DNA of 45,403 nt from Planctomycetota bacterium (GCA_025357795.1 JANYLN010000049.1:1-45403); one strand, 5' to 3'. Shown: positions 30,899 to 40,552, counted from the first letter of the stretch. The notes: a model not told the origin generated them from the sequence alone. Made by a program: numbers and translations.

Positions 30899-31632
30899 TC
30901 AGGCGGAATCGCTGATGAGAGTCCCGACGGCTTCGCCGCGGACCGCCCGAAGCAGGTTGCCCGGCGAGAAGACGTTGAACACCATGATCGGGATCTTTTT
31001 CTGCTGCACAGGTCGAATGCGGAGATATCCATTACGCCCAGCCGGCCGTTGAGGGCCTGATCGTAGGTGAGCTTGTCATAGCGCTTGGCGGCGGGGTTCT
31101 TCTTGGGATCTTCCGTGTAGACGCCGTCGACCTTGGTAGCCTTAAGCAGGGCGTCAGCCCCAAGCTCCAGAGACCGCAGTGCGGCACAGGTGTCGGTGGT
31201 AACGAAGGGACTGCCTGTGCCGCTGACGAGCACCACGATGCGTTTCTTCTCGAGGTGGCGGATACAGCGTCGGCGGATGTAAGGCTCGCAGACCGCGCTG
31301 ATGTTGATTGCGCTCATGAGGCGGGTGGGTATGCCCTTGGCCTCGATCGTATCCTGCAGGGCCAAGCCGTTGATCACTGTCGCCAGCATGCCCATGTAGT
31401 GACCGGTCGCCTCGTGGACAGGGGTGGTCTGGGCAATGGTGTTGCCGCGCATCAGGTTGCCGCCGCCAACGACAATTGCGATCTCCACGCCGGTTGCCGC
31501 GGCATCGACGATGCTGGTTGCCAGGCGGTCAATCGCGTCGCCATTCAAACCCACCTGGCCGGGAAGGCCGAGGGCTTCGCCGGAGACCTTCAGGACGATT
31601 CGACGATACTTGGGCTGCTGTGCGGTTGTCAT
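30899..31632 (-). pseudogene. pyrH: UMP kinase with apparent 1-nt frameshift near 31006 (or sequencing error)
   Basis: MTTAQQPKYRRIVLKVSGEALG...LGVMDISAFDLC, then frame shift to QQKKIPIMVFNVFSPGNLLRAVRGEAVGTLISDSA*. Confidence 0.88.
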
Positions 31633-31724
31633 GGCTCATTCTTACCCTGCAAGATCGATTGGCAACGGATATCGATGCGTCATCTTCACTGCTTATCGGC
31701 AGGACCTGTTGGCACGATGCGGCC

Positions 31725-31757
31725 AAAAAAAGAGCCGCCCGAGGGCGGCTCTTTTTT
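31725..31757. terminator. Bidirectional-type terminator between tsf and pyrH
   Basis: AAAAAAAGAGCCGCCC-GA-GGGCGGCTCTTTTTT. Confidence 0.9.
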
Positions 31758-31770
31758 GGGTTCTTGTCAT

Positions 31771-32622
31771 CTATTCCGTCTCACCGACAGCCAGGCGGAC
31801 GAACTTCGTCACGTTGGCGCCGGCCTTTTTGAGGACATCGCCGACGATTGCCTTGCCGGTGGGGTCCTTCACGAACGTCTGCTCGATCAGCACACGCTCG
31901 TTGAACCACTTGTTGATCTTGCCGTCAACGATCTTGGCCTTGATCTGCTCGGGCTTCTTCTCGCGTTCGATCTGGGCCAAGGCAATCTCGCGCTCCTTGG
32001 CAACGAGGTCCGCCGGGACCTCTTCGCGCCGCACGGCCATCGGCTGCATCGCGGTGATCTGCATGCAGACGTCCGACAGGATCGCCTGGTCAGCACCGGC
32101 GGGCTCCGCCGCCAGCAGCACCGCCACCTGGCCGTTGAAATGCTGGTAGGAACCGATCGCCGGACCGGTCAGCCGAACGAACCGGGCGGCCTGGATATTC
32201 TCGCGGGTCTTGTTGACCGCATCGGTGATCAGGTCGCGGCCGGTTACCTGGGCGTTGTCGACATGCGGCTGGGCGAGCAGTTCCTCGATGGTCGTAGCCG
32301 GATTGTTTGCCATGGTCAGTTGCTTGGCCAAGAGGTCGGCGGTCCGGCGAAACACGTCGTTGTCGGCGACCTGTGCCGTCTCGCAGCGCAGTTCAACCAG
32401 CGCGCCGGCGGTGCGGTCCGGGGTGACGAACAGGCCGATACGGCCTTCGGCGGTCTCGCGGCCAACCTTCTTCTCCGCGGCCGCGGCGCCCCGCTTGCGC
32501 AGGATTTCAATCGCCTTGTCGGCGTCGCCATTGGTCTCGGTCAGGGCCTGCTTACAGTCCATCATGGGCAAACCGGTCCGCTCCCGGAGTGCTTTGACAT
32601 CACCGGCAGTAATATTCGCCAT
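31771..32622 (-). CDS. tsf: Elongation factor Ts
   Basis: MANITAGDVKALRERTGLPMMDCKQALTETNGDADKAIEILRKRG. Confidence 0.96.
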   Translation of the reverse strand: MANITAGDVKALRERTGLPMMDCKQALTETNGDADKAIEILRKRGAAAAEKKVGRETAEGRIGLFVTPDRTAGALVELRCETAQVADNDVFRRTADLLAKQLTMANNPATTIEELLAQPHVDNAQVTGRDLITDAVNKTRENIQAARFVRLTGPAIGSYQHFNGQVAVLLAAEPAGADQAILSDVCMQITAMQPMAVRREEVPADLVAKEREIALAQIEREKKPEQIKAKIVDGKINKWFNERVLIEQTFVKDPTGKAIVGDVLKKAGANVTKFVRLAVGETE

Positions 32623-32660
32623 GTATGCGTTAACCTCCTGCTGCTTCTTCTGACAAACTC

Positions 32661-32695
32661 GGCACGGCCCGGTATTTGGCTAGCCGGGCCGTGCC
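32661..32695. promoter_or_regulatory. Strong 12-bp stem-loop between rpsB and tsf
   Basis: GGCACGGCCCGG-N11-CCGGGCCGTGCC, no T-run. Confidence 0.6.
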
Positions 32696-32736
32696 GCGTT
32701 GTGTATTCCAGATTAAACCTCGGCCGATCGACCGGG

Positions 32737-33618
32737 TTATGGGTTCTGCTGTTCCGGCGGAGCCAGTACGGGGGCCTCGGGCTGCGGGGCGGCCGGCTCG
32801 GCGGCTACCGCTTCCGGGGCCTGCTGCTCGCCGGCCTCGGGGGCACGACGGATGCGCCGGCGAGGACCGGCTGCGGCAGCAACGGCTTCCTCGGCCGGGG
32901 CGGCGGCTTCGCGATCACTTCGGGTGACGACGATGCGACCCCGCTTGCCTTCTTCGACCGCCTCGGCGATCTGGTTCAGCACGATTTCGATCGAGCGAAT
33001 GGCATCATCATTGCCCGGGATCGGAATATCGGCCATGTCCGGATCGGCGTCCGTGTCCAGCAGGCAGACTGTCGGGATGCCCAGTTTCCTGGCTTCCTTG
33101 ACGGCGATGTGTTCCTTGCGCGGATCGACGACGAAGATCACGCCGGGCAGGCGCGTCAGATTGCGGATGCCTTCGAGGTTCCGCTGGATCTTCTTCTTCT
33201 CACGCAGCAGAGAACTCACTCGCTTCTTGGAGAAGTCCTGGATGCCGCCAGTGGTTTCGAGCTGTTCGAGCTCGACCAGGCGACTCAGGCGGGACCGAAT
33301 GGTGCGGAAGTTCGTCAGCGTACCACCGAGCCAGCGCTCGGAGACGTAGTGCATGCCGCACTTGTTGGCGAAGTTTTGCACCAACTGCTTGGCCTGCCGC
33401 TTGGTACCAACGAACAACACGTCCTGACCGCTTCCAACCACTTGCGTGATGTACTTGCGCGCACGCAGAAGGCCCTTGACGGTTTCGCGGATGTCAATGA
33501 TGTGAATCATATTCCGCTTACCGAAGATATAAGGGGCCATCTTCGGGTTCCAACGGCTTACACGATGACCAAAGTGAATGCCCGCGGTTACGAGTTCGCG
33601 GACCAGTGCCGACGCCAC
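32737..33618 (-). CDS. rpsB: 30S ribosomal protein S2 (GTG start after AAGGAGG)
   Basis: VRELVTAGIHFGHRVSRWNPKMAPYIFGKRNMIHIIDI; PGVIFVVDPRKEHIAVKEARKLGIPTV. Confidence 0.96.
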   Translation of the reverse strand: MASALVRELVTAGIHFGHRVSRWNPKMAPYIFGKRNMIHIIDIRETVKGLLRARKYITQVVGSGQDVLFVGTKRQAKQLVQNFANKCGMHYVSERWLGGTLTNFRTIRSRLSRLVELEQLETTGGIQDFSKKRVSSLLREKKKIQRNLEGIRNLTRLPGVIFVVDPRKEHIAVKEARKLGIPTVCLLDTDADPDMADIPIPGNDDAIRSIEIVLNQIAEAVEEGKRGRIVVTRSDREAAAPAEEAVAAAAGPRRRIRRAPEAGEQQAPEAVAAEPAAPQPEAPVLAPPEQQNP

Positions 33619-33686
33619 GCTCACCTCCTTGAGATAGGTGACCTTACTTTGACTTCCACAGACGCCACAGCCTGTTAAAATGACGT

Positions 33687-33715
33687 ACCTTACGATTCCG
33701 ACCGACTTGCGTCAA
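33687..33715 (-). promoter_or_regulatory. Putative rpsB promoter
   Basis: minus strand TTGACG - 17 nt - TAAGGT. Confidence 0.5.
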
Positions 33716-33884
33716 GGTACCGGGATTGGCCGCAAAGCAACGGAACACCCAAGCAGCGCTTGGGAGATTCGGATGCGGTCTTGCCCTATTGTCGCCTGAA
33801 TTATACAGTCGGTGCCAATGAGTTGCGAGCCCTTTGTTGTGAATGCCGGTCAGTAATTCGTAGCCTTAAGGCTGGAAAGCACTT

Positions 33885-35063
33885 ATGCGCATTTTCGTCA
33901 GTGCCCTCGAGCATAGCGCCGATCTATACCTGGCTGACCTCGTCCGATCGCTCCGCCGCCAGCGGCCGGAGGCAGAAATATTTGGCCTGGCCGGCCCGGC
34001 TGCCATAGCGGCGGGTTGCCGCTCGATTCAGGACATGACCGGCAAGGCCGCCATGCTCAATCACGCGGTTGCCCGCGGGCCGGAAGCCCTCATGCTGATC
34101 AGCCAGCTCGACCGCGCCTTTTCATACGATCCGCCCGACCTGGCGATCCTGCTGGACTCGCCCACCTTCAACCTGCCACTGGCCCGCCGACTCAAGAGCC
34201 GTCAGGTCCCCGTGTACTACTACATTGCCCCGCAGGTCTGGGCGTGGGCGAAGTTCCGCGTCCACAAGGTCCGGAATCGCACCGATGCCGTGGGCTGCAT
34301 CCTGCCGTTCGAAGAGGAATTCTTCCGCGCCTACGGCGTCAACGCGACCTTCCTGGGCCACCCGCTGCTGGATCGCCTCCGCGCGATCCCGGTCGACCAG
34401 GCTGAGTTGCAGACGATCCGCTCGATAGGCCAGCCTCTGGTCGCCCTGATGCCCGGCTCGCGAAGGCACGTGATCGAGAGCGTCCTGGCGGACATGCTCT
34501 ACTGCGCCAAGCGAATCCGCCGGCAGATGCCCGCCGCACGCTTTGTGATCTCCTGCGCCCGGCCCGACATGCTCGGGCTGATCCAGGAGATCTGCCGCAA
34601 GGCCGGCGCGACCGACATCCCGATCCTGCAAAGCCGCAACGCCGAAGTGCTCACCGCCGCCGACCTGGTGCTCGTCGCCTCCGGCACCGCCACCCTCGAG
34701 GTCGCCTACTACGGCAAGCCCATGATTGTCTGCTACAAGGGCAACAAGTACGCCTACTGGGCGATCGCCTACTGGCTGATCCGCACGAAGTACCTCTCGC
34801 TGGTGAACATCCTGGCGAACCAGCGTCTCGTCCCCGAGTTCATGCCGTACTACACGGATCCTGAGCCGATCGCCCAGGAGGCCCTCGAACTGCTCGCCAA
34901 CGAGCATCTCCGACAGAAAGTCTCTGGCAAGCTCGCCGAGATCATGGCGACGCTCGACAAGCCTGGCGTCGCCGACCGCGTCGCCCAAATGGCCCTGAAT
35001 CTTGCCGACAGCCGGGCTCGATCGCGTGTCGGCCCGGTGGGTAGCGTGGCAAGGCTGTGGTAG
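33885..35063 (+). CDS. lpxB: Lipid-A-disaccharide synthase family protein
   Basis: PDLAILLDSPTFNLPLARRLKSRQVPVYYYIAPQVWAWAKFRVHKV; LPFEEEFFRAYGVNATFLGHPLLD; LMPGSRRHVIE. Confidence 0.93.
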   Translation: MRIFVSALEHSADLYLADLVRSLRRQRPEAEIFGLAGPAAIAAGCRSIQDMTGKAAMLNHAVARGPEALMLISQLDRAFSYDPPDLAILLDSPTFNLPLARRLKSRQVPVYYYIAPQVWAWAKFRVHKVRNRTDAVGCILPFEEEFFRAYGVNATFLGHPLLDRLRAIPVDQAELQTIRSIGQPLVALMPGSRRHVIESVLADMLYCAKRIRRQMPAARFVISCARPDMLGLIQEICRKAGATDIPILQSRNAEVLTAADLVLVASGTATLEVAYYGKPMIVCYKGNKYAYWAIAYWLIRTKYLSLVNILANQRLVPEFMPYYTDPEPIAQEALELLANEHLRQKVSGKLAEIMATLDKPGVADRVAQMALNLADSRARSRVGPVGSVARLW

Positions 35064-35088
35064 TCGGCCTCCACAAAGGAAGCTCCGC

Positions 35089-36222
35089 GTGACACCCAAA
35101 GAACGTGTAATCGCCGCATTGAACCACACCGAACCCGACCGCGTGCCGCTCGGCGAAATGGCCTTCGACCACAAACTCATCGAGCATTACACCGGCAAGC
35201 CGTCCTATTGGCGCCCCTTCAGCAACGCCAAGGCCCAGATCGCCATCTGGGAAGGCAAGCGGGACAGGGTCGTCGAGTCCTGGAAGGAAGCGATCGTCTT
35301 CCTGGCCGAGAAGATGGAGCACGACATCCTGGCGGTGCAGTGGGCCCCGAGCAAGTACAAGCCGATCAAGGCCCCCAGGCCGATCTCGCCGGGCACGTGG
35401 GAAGACGCTCGCGGCAATCAGTTCAAGTACTCCGCCCAGACCGAGTCGATCCTGCCCGTGCACAAGTCCGTCGAGCGCGACTACAGCGAATCAGACTTCC
35501 CGATCCAGGACATCACCGAACCGGACGACAGCGAGTGGGAACTGATCCGCTTCGTCATCGAGCGATACGGCCAGACGCACTTCATCGTGGCCCGCAGCGA
35601 TGACGGCTCCTGGGTCTGGCCGGGCGGCATGGAAAACGGCATGATGCTCCTGCTTGAAAAGCCCGAGGTCATCGCCGCTGCCATCCGCGCGGAAACCCAC
35701 CGGGCCATCCAGACGGACCGCCTCTTCGCCCGCGAGGGATGCCACGGCTTGATGCCCGCGGTCGATTACGCCATGAATGCCGGCCCGCTGTTCGCCCCGA
35801 AGTATTTTCGCGACCTGGCGCTGCCTTCGATCAAGCAGCAGACAGCCGCCGCCCATACGCTCGGCCTGTACGTCCTCAAGCACGCCTGCGGCAACAATTG
35901 GGCATTCATGGACATGTTCATCGAGGCAGGCTATGACGCCTACCAATCCATCCAGGAATCCGCCACGATGGACATCGGCCGGCTCAAGCAGCAGTATGGC
36001 CACACGATCACCCTCTGGGGTGGCGTCCAGGTCGAGACGCTGGTTCGCGGCACGCCGGAGCAGGTCCGCCTGGAGGTCCAGCGGGCAATCCAGCATTGCG
36101 CGCGGGCTGGGGGGTTCCTTCTGGGCGCTTCGCACTCGGTGGTCAACGCGACAAAGCCGGAGAACTATGAAGCGCTCCGGGAGGCTTGGCGGGAATATCG
36201 CGACTACGGCAGAGGTCAGTAG
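35089..36222 (+). CDS. Uroporphyrinogen decarboxylase family protein (URO-D/MtaA-like)
   Basis: TPKERVIAALNHTEPDRVPLGEMAFD...KHACGNNWAFMDMFIEAGYDAYQSIQESATMDIGRLKQQYGHTITLWGGVQ; URO-D superfamily pattern. Confidence 0.85.
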   Translation: MTPKERVIAALNHTEPDRVPLGEMAFDHKLIEHYTGKPSYWRPFSNAKAQIAIWEGKRDRVVESWKEAIVFLAEKMEHDILAVQWAPSKYKPIKAPRPISPGTWEDARGNQFKYSAQTESILPVHKSVERDYSESDFPIQDITEPDDSEWELIRFVIERYGQTHFIVARSDDGSWVWPGGMENGMMLLLEKPEVIAAAIRAETHRAIQTDRLFAREGCHGLMPAVDYAMNAGPLFAPKYFRDLALPSIKQQTAAAHTLGLYVLKHACGNNWAFMDMFIEAGYDAYQSIQESATMDIGRLKQQYGHTITLWGGVQVETLVRGTPEQVRLEVQRAIQHCARAGGFLLGASHSVVNATKPENYEALREAWREYRDYGRGQ

Positions 36223-36803
36223 GCGGCTGGTTCCTGGCACTTCAGGAAGTTCGCCAGCAGCTTCGGCCCCTCGTCGGTGAGGAAACTCTCCGGGTGGTAC
36301 TGCACCCCCTCGATCGACAAGGTCTTGTGCCGGATGCCCATCAACTCATCTTGGTCGGTCCAGGCTGTCACGATGAAATCCTTGCTCAGGTGGTCCAGCT
36401 CGACCACGAGCGAGTGGTACCGGGTAGCCGTGAATGGGTTGCTCACACCCCGGTAGATGCCCTTGCCATCGTGGTAGATCCGGTCGGTCTTGCCGTGCAT
36501 CAGCCGCTTGGCCCGCACGATATTGGCGCCAAAGACGTGGCCGATGCACTGGTGCCCCAGGCAGACCCCCAGGATAGGCACCTTGCCGGCAAAGTGCTTG
36601 ATCATTTCGTTGCTGACCCCCGCCTCGTTGGGGGTGCACGGGCCAGGCGAGATAATCAGATGCGTGGGCTTATCGACTTCAACTTGCTCGGGCGTGACCT
36701 TGTCGTTGCGATAGACCTTCGTCACGCGATTGGGGTCGAGTTCGCCGATTCGCTGCACGAGGTTGTATGTGAAGGAGTCGTAATTATCAATCAGTACGAT
36801 CAT
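36216..36803 (-). CDS. trpG: Anthranilate/aminodeoxychorismate synthase glutamine amidotransferase component II
   Basis: MIVLIDNYDSFTYNLVQ; LIISPGPCTPNEAG; ILGVCLGHQCIGHVFG; RYHSLVV; GVQYHPESFLTDEG. Confidence 0.92.
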   Translation of the reverse strand: MIVLIDNYDSFTYNLVQRIGELDPNRVTKVYRNDKVTPEQVEVDKPTHLIISPGPCTPNEAGVSNEMIKHFAGKVPILGVCLGHQCIGHVFGANIVRAKRLMHGKTDRIYHDGKGIYRGVSNPFTATRYHSLVVELDHLSKDFIVTAWTDQDELMGIRHKTLSIEGVQYHPESFLTDEGPKLLANFLKCQEPAAY

Positions 36804-36959
36804 GTTTGACACCAATGCCTAAGCCATGTTGGCGACAGCCCATCGCCAGGAACTCCCAAGAGGATATGCGGCCAGGGGCACCCCACGCAAGAGGTTGTCG
36901 ACAGAAGTCTTGCCGCATGGGTTGGCCGATCGACCCGTCCAGGCCGAGGATCTTCCTGG

Positions 36960-37267
36960 AGTTTTGATGGCGGGGCAGCCTACAAGGCGGTGGATCAACA
37001 CCTGCGGCGAAGGCTGCGTCAGTGGTTGTGCGCCAAGCATGCGGTACGCTGGCCGAGGACGAAGCGGTTCCGGGACGCGTACATCAACGAGGGGCTGGGG
37101 CTGGTGTGATTGCCCCGGCTGACGCGGACCTTCCCGTGGGCGAAAGCATGACTCTCCTGGACGAGAGTCGGATGCGGGAAATCCGCACGGCCGGTTCGAT
37201 GACCGGGCGATGGAAACGGAGTCATAGTGAGGACATTGAGGCGCCGGCAACCGAAAGGGCCGACTAA
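36960..37267 (+). mobile_element. 3' remnant of a group II intron: RT/maturase C-terminus with in-frame stop plus intron 3' sequence
   Basis: FDGGAAYKAVDQHLRRRLRQWLCAKHAVRWPRTKRFRDAYINEGLGLV*LPRLTRTFPWAKA* followed by gagtcggatgcgggaaatccgcacggccggttcgatgaccgg. Confidence 0.75.
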
Positions 37268-37443
37268 CACGCTACGCCTTGCCTTCGGCCACCGCGCCAC
37301 CGCTCGACTTTACCCTCTGGCCAGCCAGCCGGATGTGCGCTCGTGCCGCCTCGATATACACTCCCCAGGCAGGTCCGTAGAATAGGTACGCTGTCTGGGC
37401 GCCGACTCTGCATATTGTCAGCCGTTGCATCGGAGAGATCGCC

Positions 37444-37977
37444 ATGAAGCCGCCGACACACTGGAGTACAGCCCGCCTGCACCTGCGGCCGCCCGTGATC
37501 GAGGACGCCGACGTCCTCTTCGCCACCTATACGCAGGATCCCGAGGTGACGAAGTACCTGATGTGGCGGCCGCACGACTCGGCCGAGACCACGCGCGACT
37601 TCGTCCGCCGCTGCCTCGAACAGTGGCAGGACGGTCCGACGTACTCCTGGGTCATCCTGACACAACTGGATGACCAGCTGGTGGGGATGATCGACCTGGA
37701 GATCCATGGGTTCCGGGCCGAGATCGGCTACGTGCTGGCCAAACGGTTCTGGGGCCAGGGCTACATGACCGAGGCGGTGCGCGGGCTCATCGACTGGGCG
37801 CTCCCCCAACCGGACATCTACCGCGTCTGGGCAACGTGCGACGTCGAGAACCTGGCGTCGGCTCGCGTGCTGGAAAAGGCCGGCATGCAGCGGGAAGGTC
37901 TGCTGCGTCGCTGGATCCTGCATCCGAACGTCAGCGATACACCCCGCGACAGCTGGTGCTATGCCAGCGTCAAGTGA
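37444..37977 (+). CDS. GNAT-family (RimJ/RimL-type) acetyltransferase
   Basis: TARLHLRPPVIEDADVLF...EIGYVLAKRFWGQGYMTEAVRGLIDWAL...NLASARVLEKAGMQREG. Confidence 0.93.
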   Translation: MKPPTHWSTARLHLRPPVIEDADVLFATYTQDPEVTKYLMWRPHDSAETTRDFVRRCLEQWQDGPTYSWVILTQLDDQLVGMIDLEIHGFRAEIGYVLAKRFWGQGYMTEAVRGLIDWALPQPDIYRVWATCDVENLASARVLEKAGMQREGLLRRWILHPNVSDTPRDSWCYASVK

Positions 37978-38082
37978 GGGATTGACGTTTCCAGGAATTC
38001 CGGGGCACCGGCAGCCTGATGGTGCTCGGCTACTCGCGTAACGCGCGGACTGTGGTATCCTGTTGGGCAAAGGAGGTCAGCG

Positions 38083-39186
38083 ATGGCACTGTGGGACAAG
38101 CTCTTTGGCGAACTGGTTGACATTGTCGAGTGGGTCGATGATACCCGCGACACGATGGTCTACCGCTTCCAGCGGTACAACAACCAGATCAAGTATGGCG
38201 CCAAGCTGATCGTCCGCGAATCGCAGGTCGCTGCGTTCATCAACGAGGGCACACTGACGGACCTGTTCCTGTTCCCCGGCACCTACACGCTGGAGACCAA
38301 GAACCTGCCGCTGCTGTCGACCTTGCAGGGCTGGAAGCACGGCTTCGAGAGCCCCTTCAAGTCCGAGGTCTACTTCGTCAGCATGCGGACCTTCACCGAC
38401 CGCAAGTGGGGCACGAAGAACCCGATCATGCTCCGGGACCCGGAGTTTGGCCCGGTCCGGCTGCGGGCCTTCGGCTCGTTTGCCATCCAGGTCAAAGACC
38501 CCGCCACGTTCCTCAAGCAGGTCGTGGGCACGAGTGGCCGCTTCAGCGTCGAGCAGATCGGCGAGCAGCTGCGCGACATGGTGGTCTCGCGCTTTGCCGA
38601 CGTGCTGGGCGAGAGCAAGATCCCGATCCTCGACCTGGCCAGCAACTACGACGAGCTCGGCAAGTTCATCACCAGCCGGATCGAGCACGATTTCGACCAA
38701 TTCGGCCTGAAGGTGGCTGCCCTGTACGTCGAGAACATCTCGCTGCCGCCGGAGGTCGAGGCCGCCCTGGACAAGCGGACCAGCATGGGCATCATCGGCA
38801 ACCTGCAGGCCTACACGCAGTACCAGGCCGCCACCGCCATGCAGGACGCCGCGAAGAACCCCGGCGGGTCAGCGGGTGCCGGGATCGGAATGGGCATGGG
38901 CATGGCGATCGGCCAGCAGATCACGCAGGGTCAGCAGGCGAGTGGACAGCCGCAGGCGGCGCCGCCTCCCCTGCCCCCGCAGGCCGGGCAATACTATGTG
39001 GCGGTGCAGGGACAGCAGGCGGGGCCGTTTGACGTGGCGGCGCTGCAGATTAAGGTGCGCGGCGGGGAGCTGACACGGGAATCGCTTGTCTGGCGGCAAG
39101 GGATGGGGCAGTGGACGCCGGCAGGGCAGGTCCCCGAAATGGCATCCCTCTTCGCCGCCAGCCCGCCACCCCTGCCGCCGAAGTAG
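38083..39186 (+). CDS. SPFH-domain (YdjI/virion-core-like) protein with C-terminal GYF_2-like domain
   Basis: MALWDKLFGELVDIVEWVDDTRDTMVYRF; FLFPGTYTLETKNLPLLSTLQGWKHGFESPFKSEVYF; C-terminal YYVAVQGQQAGPFDVAALQIKVRGGELTRESLVWRQGMGQWTPAGQVPE. Confidence 0.85.
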   Translation: MALWDKLFGELVDIVEWVDDTRDTMVYRFQRYNNQIKYGAKLIVRESQVAAFINEGTLTDLFLFPGTYTLETKNLPLLSTLQGWKHGFESPFKSEVYFVSMRTFTDRKWGTKNPIMLRDPEFGPVRLRAFGSFAIQVKDPATFLKQVVGTSGRFSVEQIGEQLRDMVVSRFADVLGESKIPILDLASNYDELGKFITSRIEHDFDQFGLKVAALYVENISLPPEVEAALDKRTSMGIIGNLQAYTQYQAATAMQDAAKNPGGSAGAGIGMGMGMAIGQQITQGQQASGQPQAAPPPLPPQAGQYYVAVQGQQAGPFDVAALQIKVRGGELTRESLVWRQGMGQWTPAGQVPEMASLFAASPPPLPPK

Positions 39187-39318
39187 ACTGACAGGGCTTC
39201 GCGTAACAGAAATAGCTGGGTGCCATAGCCGCGTTGTTTGCGGCCATGCAATCCTTCGGGTGGGCATGCACCGCGTACTCCTTTACGGCCGCTCGATAAC
39301 CGCGCACAATTGCACGAA

Positions 39319-40476
39319 ATGACTGCCACCGCCCCTACAAACCAGCACCGCCAGTTCCCCTGCAAACAATGCGGGGCGAACCTCCAATACGCGCCCGGCA
39401 CGCAGACCCTCGTCTGCCCCTACTGCGGCACAGCCAACGACATCCCTGAGTCGCGAGAGGTCGTTGAGGAACTCGACTACCAGGCTTGGCTGGCCAAGGT
39501 AGCTGACGAGCATCCGACCGACGAGGTCCTGACGGTCCACTGCAACACCTGCGGGGCAGAGGCTACGCTGCCGCCGAACGTAACAGCCGAACTCTGCCCC
39601 TTCTGCGGCAGCCCCATCGTGGCTGAGGCGGTCTCCAATCGCCGCATCAAGCCGCAAGGGTTGCTGCCGTTTCACGTAACGCGCGAGCAGGCGATGGTGG
39701 CGTTTCGCACCTGGGTCCGGAGTCTCTGGCTCGCCCCCAGCAGTCTCCGGCTGAACGCGGACGCGGAGGCGGGCATCAAGGGGATCTACATCCCGTGCTG
39801 GACCTACGATGCCGACACGCAGAGCGACTACACCGGCCAGCGAGGCGATGACTACTGGACAACCGAGACCTACACGACCGTCGAGAACGGCAAGACCGTC
39901 ACCCGCACCCGCCAGGTCTGCAAGACCCGCTGGCGATGGGTCAGCGGCACCGTCAACAACCGCTTCAACGACCTGCTCGTGCTGGCAACCACCAGCCTGC
40001 CCCGCAAGTATGCCGAGGCCCTGGAACCCTGGGACCTCGGCAGCGTCGCCCCCTACAGCGATGAGTACCTCAGCGGCTTCGTGGCCCAGAGCTATCAGAT
40101 CGACCTGCCCGGCGGTTTCGAGATCGCCAGGCAGATGATGGTCGCCCCGATCGAGCAGACCGTGAGGGAGGACATCGGCGGCGATCACCAGATGATCGAG
40201 AGCGTCCGGACCCGCTACTACAACATCACCTTCAAGCACCTGCTGCTGCCCGTCTGGCTGAGCGCCTATCGCTACAACAACAGAACATTCCGCTTCCTGG
40301 TCAACGCTCGCACGGGCGAGGTCCAGGGCGAACGGCCGTACAGCACCCTCAAGATCGTCCTGCTGGTCCTGTTGATCCTGGCCATCGTGTCCGCTGTCCT
40401 GCTGGTGCTCAATCTCACCGGCGCACTGCACGGGGTGCAGGGGATCCACGGGCCGAACTACCGGGTAGACTGGTAG
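39319..40476 (+). CDS. Zinc-ribbon (TFIIB-type) protein with one C-terminal TM helix, paired with SPFH protein
   Basis: FPCKQCGANLQYAPGTQTLVCPYCGTAN; VHCNTCGAEATLPPNVTAELCPFCGSPI; C-terminal LKIVLLVLLILAIVSAVLLVLN. Confidence 0.82.
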   Translation: MTATAPTNQHRQFPCKQCGANLQYAPGTQTLVCPYCGTANDIPESREVVEELDYQAWLAKVADEHPTDEVLTVHCNTCGAEATLPPNVTAELCPFCGSPIVAEAVSNRRIKPQGLLPFHVTREQAMVAFRTWVRSLWLAPSSLRLNADAEAGIKGIYIPCWTYDADTQSDYTGQRGDDYWTTETYTTVENGKTVTRTRQVCKTRWRWVSGTVNNRFNDLLVLATTSLPRKYAEALEPWDLGSVAPYSDEYLSGFVAQSYQIDLPGGFEIARQMMVAPIEQTVREDIGGDHQMIESVRTRYYNITFKHLLLPVWLSAYRYNNRTFRFLVNARTGEVQGERPYSTLKIVLLVLLILAIVSAVLLVLNLTGALHGVQGIHGPNYRVDW

Positions 40477-40483
40477 AGAAAAA

Positions 40484-40514
40484 GAGCCTCCGGTACCTGT
40501 GGCACCGGAGGCTC
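40484..40514. terminator. Stem-loop between convergent zinc-ribbon gene and lysC
   Basis: GAGCCTCCGGT-N9-ACCGGAGGCTC. Confidence 0.7.
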
Positions 40515-40552
40515 GATATTGTCTTTAGAACCTGGCCCTGTATCGCGCGTTC

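Noticed and set aside
31255-33678. 807-aa plus-strand ORF
   Set aside because: Runs antisense through pyrH, tsf and rpsB; artefact of high GC3 codon use.
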